A stretch of DNA of 64,000 bases from Anisakis pegreffii. Taxonomy: Eukaryota; Nematoda; Chromadorea; Rhabditida; Anisakidae. A program made the position numbers and the translations under genes. The stretch spans positions 53,468-117,467 of the forward strand of contig JAPYMA010000620.1 of the NCBI GenBank assembly GCA_035041965.1, written 5' to 3'. How positions within the stretch are numbered: the stretch's first letter is position 1; every line of letters starts with the position of its first letter. The notes under the pieces are model-generated. The model was given only the letters and a program-made list of their open reading frames with translations, searched no databases and was not told where the DNA came from. Positions 25,514 through 37,966 of the stretch are shown here, in pieces.

Positions 25514-28500
25514 TTGTGCATTCGAAATATCGCACTCTCTTCTCACACACCTCAATTAATTTTCGTCAATTTTCGCGGTTATGTACGACGAATGTTCATT
25601 GTGACATCGATTCATAAACATTTATACAATTCTTGAACATTCGAAGCAAAATCGCATGGTAGACGAATTGCGGCATCGTTTTTTCGCCTAATAAATTGAA
25701 TGACACGATCATAAGCATCGAAATTTTCTCATGAACCATTGGAACTATCGTTCAAATTCCCAACAATTGTCCATGCGAAGTGGGAAGTTAAAATTGACGT
25801 CAGCCGAAATCACAGAGAAATAAGCTGATTACAACGCAACAAACGAATAGTTATTATGTACAAATTAGAATATTCCACTGCCACTATACTGTAATTCCAA
25901 GTGACAATACTATTCGTGATCTTTGATCAATATCATCGATAAGCGCCGCCATTAATTCATTATGATTGCAATCAACAGTCATCAATATACAAAGGGCAAC
26001 ATGACAGTTACATCGTCTGACCAAATAAATTCATTCAACTCAAAAAGACTGTGCAACTTCTGCTAAAACATTCACGAATACACTTACGATTAATTTATTT
26101 GCATGCAAACCATGAGTGTTCATGAGTATATTACAATATGTTGAACGCAGTAATGTTCGAAGCTAGTATGATTCGGCTATGATTCGACTGACTAACGTGA
26201 AAAACATCGCGAAAAGCTTCAGCGTGAGAATAATTTCACCGTTATTCATAGTTATTGAATCGATGCAATGGCTTTTGATGATAGCAATCAGAAATGATCA
26301 AATACAACATTTTAAGCGGACCACCAGCTAAAGTTTACAGAAAAATGCACTTATCAGCTGTTTTTTACTGTTTTAATTACGTCATTTATTATCATTTTAA
26401 AAAAACTAACCGCTAATCTTAAACTAATTTTGTCGAATCTATAAAATTATACCACCGAATGGTGTGCGATTGGTTCTATGGGTGTGTTTGTGCGAATGAT
26501 TTCGATACGCTACATTACATTGCTTCTGGAGCATTTTTGGAAAAGTTATGATAAAATTCGAATCTGAAACGTTTCCTCGTATCAGCTATTGGGTTAGGTG
26601 TGCCGATCAAGAGAACTCATTCATGTTCTGATAAGATCAAGTGCTGAAAGCAATCATTTGTTTATAAATTTATTGCTCTGATAACGGAAAAAAACCTCAT
26701 CAACGTACTTTGTACCTTTGTATCATCACAGCTTATCACAACGTTTATGTGTTCAATTGTAAGCAAAAATTTAATCCGATACGATCAGCCACAAGCTATA
26801 TCAACAAGTGAAATTAAAATCTTTATCAACTTTTTTTTCAAAAAATACCATCGAGCAATTTACTGCATGAAACTTATTGTAATTCTTTTGTTTTCATAAA
26901 CATCTTTCATAAATAGTAATTCGGAATGCCGTTTTAACCATAATTGTGAGTGGATTACCAATCGAACTCTGCGACTGAGAGTAATTGAATGTTGAATGTA
27001 TACGATTTATAGGCCAAAAAATTATTTTGCTGGTGTGAAGGATTTACACGGTATCGTTCGAATAAGTATTAGCGCTATTGTTATTAACTGATCGATGCTT
27101 CACAAATTTCCTTGTTAACACTAAACATTATTTTTGGATAAGTAGTACTGGATTTTGTGAATGCCATAGGATGCGCTCATTTAATGATTAATCTGACTGA
27201 TTTTAAGCATTCGAATTAAAGAGAACGACGGCGTTGCGGTAAATGAACTCATCCAACGCTTTGATATTCAGTTTAAAAAGATAACATGTGAACTGGATTA
27301 ACCGTGCTCTTACTAAGCATCACGCACTACGCTCAATTGATGAACTAGGAGTAAATATTTGAAGTGCTCACAGCGTAATGATCAGAAGATTTGATGGATT
27401 TGATGGATTCTGAATAGTATTCAGTGGAACAGTTGATGAACTGAAATGGATTCAAAACAGAACACATCCTCCGCGTAACTTCATTTTTGGCTCAGGTGAA
27501 CGAAACAACGGAAACAAAAATCTTTCAGTCATTCATTCGAGAGCAAGACATACTGGTGCAACCAACCAGTCCGATGAATTTATCATCAATAAGTCATAAA
27601 TAAAGAAGCGATTGAATAAAGAAATAATTTGATGGGTACTGCTCGGTGAATAGAACCGTAAATGAATGCTTATTGATAGCCGCTATCACTGCTGAAAATG
27701 TTATCAGTCGTTATTGTCAATTTTATTCAGTTCATCCTCAAGCAATTATGATTAAGCAAATAAATGAAATATATGATACGTTTAAAATCGCTGCTGTTCA
27801 CATTAAGATGCTTATCATCACAAATGTAAACAAAACTGAACGCAAAACGATTTTAAGCGATGATAAATAAACGGTAATCGAAGCTGTTATCTTGGTTGAT
27901 ACTGCCTGAAAGGCGTACGGATTGGATGGTGTAATCGGTTCATCAAGAACACTTACACACTGAAAACAACTCTTTCGACCCTAGCAAGAATTCTGCATCG
28001 TTCAGTTTTGGAGATGTAATATGTTAAAAGCGTTCGGGTAGTGAACTGAAGCAGCAAAACAAAATGCAATTACTGCTAACATTTGTAATATCAATAGCAA
28101 AATTCACTGATAATGGAGTTATTTAATGATGATAGCAAGGAAATGATTAAAGAGTATAATGATACGCATTATATGAACTCTACTTTTGCTTCATTCTGAT
28201 CAGAATCGAATTCCTTTCACTCTTACACAATAGAGTAACAATAGGTTGTTGATTTATAACGTGAAACACTGAAGGTATTTACGCTGCATAGCAAAAGGTG
28301 GAATAATGAAAGTAAACTTACTGAAGAAATTCAAAGAATGATCTCCAGGAGAGATCGAATTGCATGATTGTGACAATAGAATGATAATCTACCACACGAC
28401 GTGGTCAGCGGGGTGGCTTACTCTTATGAATCCAGAACAATACTTAAAATCATAGGCAGAACTGTGCAAACAGTGTCAAGCGATTTTAAGCGACTCAATC

Positions 28501-29908
28501 AAGCGATTTTAAGTAATCTGGATCTTTAAGGTAGACACTAAAAAGTGAAAAATAAATCGACCTAATGAACAAGAATAGATGAAAGGTGAATAAATATGAA
28601 GAAGATATAATTGAAGAACGGATTGTGGATGCATAATATAATAATAATAAAGGAGTATAATGGAGATACGAAAGGCATAGTTTAAAGTAGCGTGATATTT
28701 GACTGTTGAAGTGATTAGGTCAATTGGAATTGAATCGGAATTGACGATTAGAATGAAGGCAGCTGTATTGACAGCAACACTGATAGGCAGGCGTGATAGT
28801 GGTGTTTGATCGAAGAAGACAACCACGAGATAAACAGATGAACCAGTAAGGATGAGATTTATGCATTTGTACTATGAAACTTGGTGATTCGATTGGTAGT
28901 AGTTGCGATAAGGTTGCGATCGGTTCACGCAACTGGATAATCGATTAAGAGCCGTACAACAATAGATTTGGTGAATATCTATGAATGCATACTGACAACT
29001 TGAATCATTTGTGTTATCACTGATACCAAAGAGTATCAATGATCTCCGGTACTGAAGCGATCATTAAATAGTGAGTGATTAATTAGACACTTAATTGGCG
29101 TCTGTTGTCATGATGAATGAAGTTGTGATTTCACTTGATGTGATTAAATAGTTGTTCGGAGTTTTTTTTTATGGCGTTAGTTTTTTTCTCTCAAATTGCT
29201 CTGTGTTATTATCATTTAGCTGTTCATTCATTTACTCGTACATTTGCTCGAGGATTAATTACCATTTTTATCAGTTAAGTGCTCAGTGGTTAAGCATTAT
29301 TTATCAATGGTATTTTCTCTAATCGCTTGATATTTGCTACCAAGTTTATCAATTTACTGACGGACTTTGAACATAAAAGCTTCTTATGATGAGTGCAAGA
29401 TGAAACTATGGTTTGCTGATGAACGAATTGAAGGAATTTGATAAAAGCATTGAAATCGGTGCTGACATTTCAAGGTTGAATGGAAAAGTTCAGATGATGA
29501 TAAGATGGTGTTTGATCGTTATATCAAAAAGAGGAGAAGCAATCTTTCTTTTGCAGTCTTGAAAATGAAAACTGAATCGAAATAAGTGAGCATTTCTTGA
29601 AAAACATGCAATCACCTATGCAGTCAAGAAATGACCTCCATGATGTCAGAGAAAATTGTGGTGTCATATGAAGAGCCACAAAATGTGATTTGAAATGAAT
29701 AATGGTGCGGGTAAATGAAGGAAAAAACATTCAGCTGAACGAATTATATGAGGGGATAAGTATATGAGGCAGTAACCCAATCGTAGGCTGGATTCAATGA
29801 ACAATCATCATGCGATGAGCCAGATAATTGCTTCACAAAACTGATTACTGCGTTCGCTTCGTACTCAACAAACATTTATTTGGGCAAGGAATTGTCCACA
29901 GTCACAGC

Positions 29909-30067
29909 CTAGAATTCGGAAAAAAAGGCCTAAACAGTCCGGAAATAAGGCGTCGAGATCGTGCGAACAAAATCGGTAGACAGACATTGATGAGTGAATT
30001 AGTTACATGTGATGATATTGATAATTCGAAGAGTCTTGACGAGCTCTACGTCCAAAATCTTCGTTAA
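29909..30067 (+). other. Possible isolated coding exon, unrecognised
   Basis: After a gtccacag acceptor-like site a frame runs to a TAA at 30065-30067. It encodes a charged stretch (EFGKKGLN, RRRDRANKIGRQ) and an acidic end (CDDIDNSKSLDELY). Composition is more protein-like than the surrounding frames, but no neighbouring exons are seen and no family is recognised. It may be a terminal exon of an undetected gene or chance. Confidence 0.2.
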
Positions 30068-30264
30068 TGAGCTGAAGAAAGTAAGGAATAAATGAGTAAA
30101 CATAAGGGATGTGTTCGTAAATGTTTATCTATTAGCATTTGGAAAATGTTTTTGTTTGTTGGTGAGTATTAACAAGGATGATAACAGCAGAAAAGCAGTT
30201 CTTGTGTGCTGCTGCATCTTGAATTACAACCGCACAATGAATATTATTTGTTTGTTTTATGTCA

Positions 30265-30756
30265 GTCAGCTTTTTTGTACATTGCATAATTTGGAAGTAA
30301 TTTAATGCAAAACATTCATTCGAGTAAACAATTTCACGGAACTACTCAAAACAACTTTTTAACAGCGCTCTAAAAGATCGATTCAGAGATATACAATCGT
30401 GATAGCATTCAGAAGCCAGAGCTGACATCTTTGAGATGCTGTCAACGAATCGCTTGTAATTGATACTGTTTTGGCTGAGTGAGTTTCAAAAATTTCAGAG
30501 ACAGGTGGCAGTCAGCTTTTTTGTACATTGCATAATTTGGAAGTAATCTATTGCAAAATACTCATTCAAGTAAACAATTTCACGGAACTACTCAAAACAA
30601 CTTTCTAACAGTGCTCTAAAGGATCGATTCAGCGATAGACAATCGTGATAGCATTCAGAAGCCAGAGCTGACATCTTTGAGATGCTGTCAACGAATCGCT
30701 TGTAATTGATACTGAATTGGCTGAGTGAGATTCAAAAACTTCGGAGACAAGTGGCA
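30265..30756. repeat. Tandem duplication of a 246-base unit
   Basis: GTCAGCTTTTTTGTACATTG starts both copies, at 30265 and 30511; they differ at scattered positions only and end with GTGGCA. The copies abut exactly, so this is a recent tandem duplication of non-coding sequence. Confidence 0.9.
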
Positions 30757-33474
30757 GATGGATGACAGTATCGAGTGCAGAGGATGACAGATGAGAAGTG
30801 TGGCAGAAAAAGTGCGAATGCTCGTGGCTTTTTTGATCATTGATGTGATCTTGAAGAGTGCATCTGGCTACGAATGTTCCTTATTGATGTGTTTAATAAT
30901 GAGTGAATAAACAGTTCAACTGGAGACATATAAATCTTCAGAAAGAAATAGTTTAAAAGTTTCGATGCAAATCAATCATCCATAAGCATTTCATTAATGG
31001 AGCGATCGTGAGTGATGCATGCGATTCAATTAAAGGTATTACAAGCGATTCTCGCACTGCTCACATTCGACATGTCTATACTTCGTCGTATCGTTTTCTT
31101 CAATCTGTGAGGTAAACAGGGAAAACAGGTCAACATTATAACAAAATACTGAAATGAAATCAAAAACTTCCAAAAATTTTGCACAGCATATTCGTCGAAC
31201 GGATCAATGCCACAAAATGATTGCCGTTTTCTTCAGACGTTCACGTGGTAAGGGTTCTTGATGGGGATTATGGTGAGAGATTATGAAGGAAGTGTCATTT
31301 GACGAAGTGATAAAATAATTGAATGATAGGCAGCTTTATGTTCGTTTTTAATGGTTGTTCAGTGAGTGTTTGGGTGTTGGTTGGAGTGTTTAAGCGGCGG
31401 CTGTGACGTTTTGAAAACAATCTCTCATTTGCGATATTCGATTCGATCGTTTCGATGTAAACATCCTCACTTGATGCAGGCAACACAACCTCATTCGTTC
31501 GTCGTTTCTATGCTTCCCTTGGGTGGCAGTCGGCTGTTCAGTCAGCTAATCGCAGTCAGCTATAATAAATGACGGCAAACAAACATATTCATTCGTTCGT
31601 ATATGCATAAACAAACAAAATTATCAACAACACTATGAAAACATTAGTTAAATTATTGCCATATTGTGCTCATGTCATTCTTGGTTGAATGTGATTGTGA
31701 CGCGTCTAGCTCCCTCCCACTGTCTCGATTACTTGTTGCATCCAAATTAATCCATATTTTCGCGGATGACAGAATCTCGTATTATGAAATGTCTGTGCAG
31801 CATTAGTTTTGAATGGCTTAGCAATCGTTTTGATGGACAGACTGTCGTCTGAAGCTTGCAGCTGATGTGTGGGTGAGCGAAAAACATTAGCAAGCTCGGT
31901 TTATTAGCTAATGAAGCAGTGTTCTGCAGTATAAGGTTCTGTGTTCCCATGCATCACGGTGCCCTATGCGAGTGGCCATTTCAAAGTATACATGTGCATT
32001 CCAGAATGCAAACAGGCAAAAATCCCAAAATATTAACTCTCAAGAATCATTTTTGATGAATAATGGAATTAATAATAGGATATACGGTCTATCAGACCAT
32101 CGAAGGATCAGGCTTCAGTCCAGAGAAACACTAGGATCGTTTACTTGCTGCATCCAAATTAATCCTTCAATCCTGAGAGAGTCCTAGCGGCGGCTGTCAT
32201 ATTTTTTTAATGCAACAGTAAACATGAGTCACTTGTTTGTTTTGATTAAATTATGAGAGTGATGCCATAATGCAGACAGTGAGTAGTCATTCACGTGAAT
32301 CGATGTAGTCGTCTGAAATGGAATAAGCGTAGTCTGGAGCGATAGGTGGGTAATTACGCATAAGCGTCACTATAATGCTTGTTGTTGATTGATGTGGAGC
32401 TGGCAGGTGAATGAGGAAAGGATGTAAGGTATGGAATGCAACGACAGAAAGAAAAACGAATCGCTTTTATTTGCTAAAGAATTGAGCAGTATTATTTGCA
32501 AATAAATTTGAAAAAGATTAAATCATTAGTAAGATTTCGGATGCTGTCATCAAATCGTTGTCATTCTCATCTCATCATAATCCGATAAACCAATCACGAG
32601 TTCGGAACATTTAATCGAATCACCTTCTTTACCCGCAGATCAGGTCCGAGCAACATTTATACTTCGGCGGAGTAACCTCACGGTGCAATCAACCGTTTCC
32701 AGCTGGAACTTCCTTCAAGGGAACGGATATCTCCCCCTAAGGCCACTGATAAATCCATCCGTGTGAAGCTCACTGGAAATTTAAAAGAACTGCTAAATTT
32801 CTCGCACTCTTTTAACTTTTATTCATCGATCAAGCAAAGTTAATGCACAATAGAAACGAGCAGAAATCCATTTTTTTGTTGTCGTACAAACAGTCGTGAC
32901 AATCATATAATGCTAATTAAATAATATTTGACAATAATAATGACAACAATGTCATCAGATCATATTGTGATTGAGAGAAGAGCACTGCAACGATTCACTG
33001 ATTCGCAATGTTTTTTGTTCATTTCTTCTTTTTGAGTCGACTTTTCTTTGACGGCGCTTTTGTCGACTTTCCTAATTTCGAATGCTTTCCTCCACTTCTG
33101 TTTCTCTTTCTTATCGCTGACGCATCTGTTTTCAAGCCAATTTTCTGGAAGGATGATTGCAATGATGATCAATCGTGAATCATTTGCATTGGTACTGCTC
33201 GAAGCAAGGAATAACCCATCAGCAACTAATCATGTAGCTCTCAGGTGGCTTTCGATGGCCGCTTACTGAGAAGATTGCAAGAAGCTCAGTGAGCTAGATC
33301 TTGGGTTGCTTACCAATTAGATCAGGTAAATACCATCCAACAATTCATCACTAAACAATGATCATGGAGAACCACAAGAAAATGTGTTCAGTAGCAAACA
33401 ATTCAAGTGATTGCAAGTTTAGAAATCATCTCAGAAAAAATGACCGACCTTGCAAAAAATAGGATTATTAATGT

Positions 33475-36400
33475 TCAACAAACCGTTCCAGATGCGTACG
33501 ATCCTGAATCCGTATAGGTTATTACTGTCGGTTGAGTCGGAAGCGATTCATTTAGTGATATCGCTTGATTCGTTAATACCTTTCGTCTTGATTTTACTGC
33601 TTTTTTCACTGCTTTCTGCTTTTTTATGATGATTTGCGTTTCAGGTGGTGGCTTTGCACCTGAATATGCTTCGAACTCCCGTGCAATCTCAAATTAATTT
33701 CAGAGAAATAGCTTCTACAAAGTTTCCAAAGCTAACTATTGAATTTTAAATGAAAATTCTGATTGCTAGCAGCAGTTGCTGAATCTCAGACAAGAAAAAT
33801 ATTGCGAAAAGAATGCATATGCCGAGAATGAGCTTGTTTCACTGAAGAAAGCTTAAGGAAACTCGTCTAACTTGAAACATAGACCATCGTTTTTCAGGAT
33901 TCATATCCCAGCATCTCGTCAAAATCATATCCGCAATATCTCGAGGTGTGTCTTTCGGAAATTCTAATCGATAGCCACAAAGTACCTGAAATCGCCATCA
34001 AATAAAATGTAGCGATTGCAGTTTAGTGGTCATTTGCTCGGGTTAGAATATGACTCATTCCGTATTACTGTTTCTATGCAATATTGTTCACTAATTTTCT
34101 TCGTTTCTATCTGTAATCTTTGAGTTGACCATATTCACAGCAAAATGATCACGCACAAAAAATTTTCGCCTTTTGATCAAATATCACATTTTCATTTTAA
34201 ATAATCAACTGCAGCTTTTTTAGGAGGAACACTTAAGGAACTGTTTTTTTTAAAATACCGATAATTGAATCGTCTGAATACTTGAATCGTTATAAATAAT
34301 CTGAGCAATCCATTATATCTCCACATACTTCAAGCAGTCTACCAGTACAATTTTAACGCCTACCTTTTCTTGAACCTCTATATTTGCCATGTCTTCATAT
34401 GGCTCTTTACCGTTCGTAAAAATCTCCCAAACCATTATACCAAAACTGTACACATCACTTTTCTGCAACACTTATTATTTGAAATGCCACACTGATTTTT
34501 TTTTCGTTTTTCGACGTTTCATTTCACTTGTTGAAAAATTTACTTCTGCTGAGAATTTGATTTGCTCCAATAGTCAGACGTCAGTTAGCGACTAACATAA
34601 TCGCGACATTACCTGAGTATATAAACCACTTGAGAGTGTTTCTGGAGATAACCATCGAATAGGCAACTTTTTGGCTGACGTCAATTGATAGGTATTTCCT
34701 TTCCGCGATAATCCAAAATCACTTATTTTTACCTGAATCATTCAAAACTTCGAATGCACTCGATAGCGAATATTAAAATTACTCAGTTGAACGACGCATT
34801 GCAGTCGATGTCTTTAATTGCGCATTGCATTAAATGTTTTACCTTGTGAATTTATTTGATTCTAGTGAATTGCGCAAAGGGTTCTCGTTAAGACTAACAG
34901 TTTTATCGGTTGTATATAAACAGTTTCGTGCTGCAATATCTCGATGTATACACTGCATGTAATGTAAATATTCAATGCCCCATGATGCACCCGAACACAT
35001 GCTTGCTAATTTTTCGTGATATTTTACATCGTCTCCTTTCTTTCGCAGAAATTCATCTAATGCTCCACCTGTGATCTGTAACCATCATCAAACATCAGCT
35101 AATATTCACTCTCAAATATGAGCTAATATGATTCAATTTACTTCCAAATATGTTTCGTCAGTTGTCATGATTTCGAAATTTAGCAGATTTACTTCCAAAA
35201 CATAAGTGAAACGAGGTAATCTAAGCTGAATCGAACTCAAATTTTTTGATGGAGTTTAAACAATTTGAAAAATTTAGTTCTGCCATGCATGTTCGTTAGT
35301 ATTCAAATGTTCTTCAACGGTTTCATTCGTCATCGTGATAGTTTCTCGATTAGTGACAAAGAGCGGTTGCGATGAGATTTGGTAAGGATAAGAACTCACA
35401 AATTCCATGACAATCATTAGCGGTTCTTGTTCGACAGCAACGCCATACATTTTAACAATATTTGGATGATCGTAATGGCGCATCAATCGAGCTTCTTTCA
35501 TCATATCTTTCACTTTATCTTTCGTCAAATTATCTGTTTTTGCCTTTAACGACAAGACAACTCGTCAATATTGTCATAAGCATTGCGTACTTCTTCTATC
35601 GAAATTAATGTTAGTGTGTACTCAGGATTTCAACAAATCGCCTGTTATCATACAACTTAAGGTTATAACTTATGACCCCAAATTTGTTGAATTAGCTCTT
35701 TTCTGATTAATAATGAATATATTGGTTCGGAAAAATGTGTTCAAACATGTCCCGCATCGATATTCCAATAATTGATCGATCCCGGGACTATCCAGGGATC
35801 AAAAATCGATCCCGGGATTAAATCCCGATTCCGAGATTGAAAAATCGTCGGGATTTTGCAAACCCTACTCATAAGCGGGAAAACTTTGCAAAAGCACTCT
35901 GAAAATGACGAAACAATAACAATAACGAACTATTTTAATTGCAACTTCAACTTTTCGTTTCGCTCTCAGATGCAACGTTCCGCGATAGACTTCTCCAAAG
36001 GCGCCCTCACCAATCTTTTGATCAAGATGAATATCGTCATGTGATAATTCCCAGGGTTGTCTGGCGATCGGTTTCCGCAGCACTGTACCAGGCTTCAATT
36101 CACAAATATTTGTCAAAATTATCCGGAAAAAAACTGACTTTTGAACGTTGAACATGCTGCGGTGTTAGAAACAACCCAAAACTGCAGGAGTGTTCCGATC
36201 GTCGTATGAGCCATAAATAATTCCATATGCAAATGTCATGTTAGAAAGAAAGAACAAAGCAATTTTAGATCTTCAGATCGAAAACCACTGATTCGAGTCG
36301 AGTATTTTATCAACACTTAATTCAATGATGTGATACACGAGTATCACGTATCAACACAAAATTCGCCTAATAAGCTTATGAAAGTTTCACAAGAATAAAA

Positions 36401-36967
36401 AATTGAAAGTTTATTTGCGAAATTCGAATGCAAATCTGCACTCACTGCAGCCATGAGTGGTTCTTTGGTTTTCATGTGTGTTTCAATCATATCGATGATT
36501 GATGGATATGTTCTCTTTTCGACTTTACAACGACCATCCTCGGTTGTTTGTAAAACTATATGCTTTAGCTGAAAATAAGTCCGTCTCGTAGTCATATATG
36601 GAGCATCAACGGTTCGTTGATAATACCAACAAGATTACACACAGAATTTAAATTTATTACCTAAATTCACGTTGAAACGTTTGAAACCGTGCACTCGGAA
36701 CGAAAGGTGAAATGATGATAATGGTGATGATGAGTACTCGCTTACTTGAACATTTGGACTCCCTTTATCGTACATCATCGATAAAATCATTTGCCTTCCT
36801 CCACCTGATTTTGGTTCACTCAATCGTACCAGAAAATCTCCGTTCTCGATTAATAACGCTAACAAATCCTCTCTTGGTAAAAATCCATGAAAGTAATCCT
36901 GAAAGCAATCGGAATCGGATTTCGAAGTATCCAAGCTTGAATTCGAAGTATCCAGGATCAACTTCAT
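33475..36967 (-). CDS. SH2 domain non-receptor tyrosine kinase, nematode Fer-like group
   Basis: A cytoplasmic tyrosine kinase of 457 residues built from one SH2 and one kinase domain with no F-BAR, the short layout typical of the Fer-like kinases expanded in worms (SPE-8 and relatives, often sperm-expressed). Exons 36746-36967, 36446-36568, 35931-36092, 35400-35543, 34899-35075, 34613-34732, 34364-34462, 33872-33985 and 33475-33687 all join in frame. SH2: YFHGFLPRED, FLVRLSE. Kinase: glycine loop GEGAFGEV, catalytic lysine VAIK, KEARLMRHYDHPN, HRDIAARN, DFGLSR, PIRWLSPE (serine where APE usually stands), SDVYSFGIMVWEI. The tail is lysine-rich (KKQKAVKKAVKSRRK), a feature of the group. A TGA directly before the ATG fixes the start. 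Acceptors of exons 3, 4 and 9 are attgaag, gttaaag and tttgag, and the donor of exon 3 is gttcgt, so those junctions rest on frame and family fit. Confidence 0.93.
35745..35875. mobile_element. hAT-like fragment with CCCGGGATT repeats in a kinase intron
   Basis: Between kinase exons 3 and 4. CGATCCCGGGA occurs twice and related ATCCCG blocks follow, ending GGGATTTTGCAAACCCTA, which read on the minus strand gives TAGGGTTTGCAAAATCCC, an end typical of hAT-type elements. The same CGGGATT vocabulary returns at 58385-58490. No coding capacity. Confidence 0.4.
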
Positions 36968-37966
36968 TCAATGAACCGGTTCAATCTTCTTATAATCAAC
37001 GAATACTTCAAGTTATTTCTGCTTTCATCAGATTTATGAGATTGTGTTCTCATTGATGAATCATAAACGGAACATTCATACTGGAGTTGAATGATCACCG
37101 AAGATCATTTAAAATATCAGAAGGAGATCACTGGCCGACTGTCAGAGCTTTTCATAATCCACAGACCAACTCCTGACAAGCTCAAATCACCCGACCTGTT
37201 CCTCCAATTCTGTCCTTGTGGACTTCGTATTCTTCGATTTTTCTTCTCTCTTGACCATCCCCTCTGCTCTTCATTAACCAACCAACCCCAACCGTAAGAA
37301 TTCTTAAATATAAACAATGACTTTCTCAACTAACGTCTCGTTTATATAACCTCAAACCTAAGCAAATTTTTCCAAATCAGTGTGAATTTTGAATATCAAA
37401 GCTGACAACTAAAATGGTAATTTTCTTCTTCACTCGCTTATATTTGCTAATTTAGCCTCCTGCTGATTATTTGCATTGCCATATGCAGTGATTTTTGACT
37501 GAATTGCAAAACTGTATGATAATAAGTCAACAATTTAGAATTGTTGATTGCAAATGTTGACATGCCATTGAAGATGAGGTTTTTTACATATTTTCAGTAA
37601 AAATATATTCTACGCTGTAACTTTAGTATACTGAAAGGTTCAATGGGCTTTCGAAATTTTCTTCCCTGAAATCCACCTTCAATACGTTTTAACTCACTAT
37701 CAGTTAGATTTAATTTCCCAACGGTTCACCTACGAATGAACTTATGGATAGACTCTGCAAATTCAATCACATCCAATGAACGTGTGATGATAATGTGCTG
37801 CAAATTGACTGATGTGTTTTGAGATAACTTGGTTTTATTGCACAAGGTTGACATGGGATACATTTGGGTGATTAGCATAAGGCAAAGTCATACATATTGC
37901 AACATTTTTAAACAGATAGACGAACGATGGAAATGGATATGCGTTCATACAGCGGGTAGATAGAAC
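36968..37966. other. Spacer between collagen and kinase
   Basis: About 1 kb without a supported gene. It should hold the kinase promoter next to 36967 and the collagen 3' untranslated region; a TTTATT at 37834-37839, read as AATAAA on the minus strand, lies about 130 bases after the collagen stop and is a likely polyadenylation signal. Confidence 0.5.

Larger units (their letters stand above)
25514..33474. other. Intergenic region, about 8 kb, no firm gene
   Basis: Neither strand shows a frame with family similarity and splice partners. Notable contents are a coding-like plus-strand stretch at 29909-30067, a 246-base tandem duplication at 30265-30756, a second related pair containing CATCCAAATTAATCC at about 31739 and 32152, and a GC-richer segment at 32636-32800. 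This gap separates the PTR gene from the kinase, and the strand is otherwise unassigned. Confidence 0.55.

Noticed and set aside
32636..32800. Considered as rRNA or tRNA
   Set aside because: No cloverleaf, no TΨC box and no rRNA core sequence that I could recognise.
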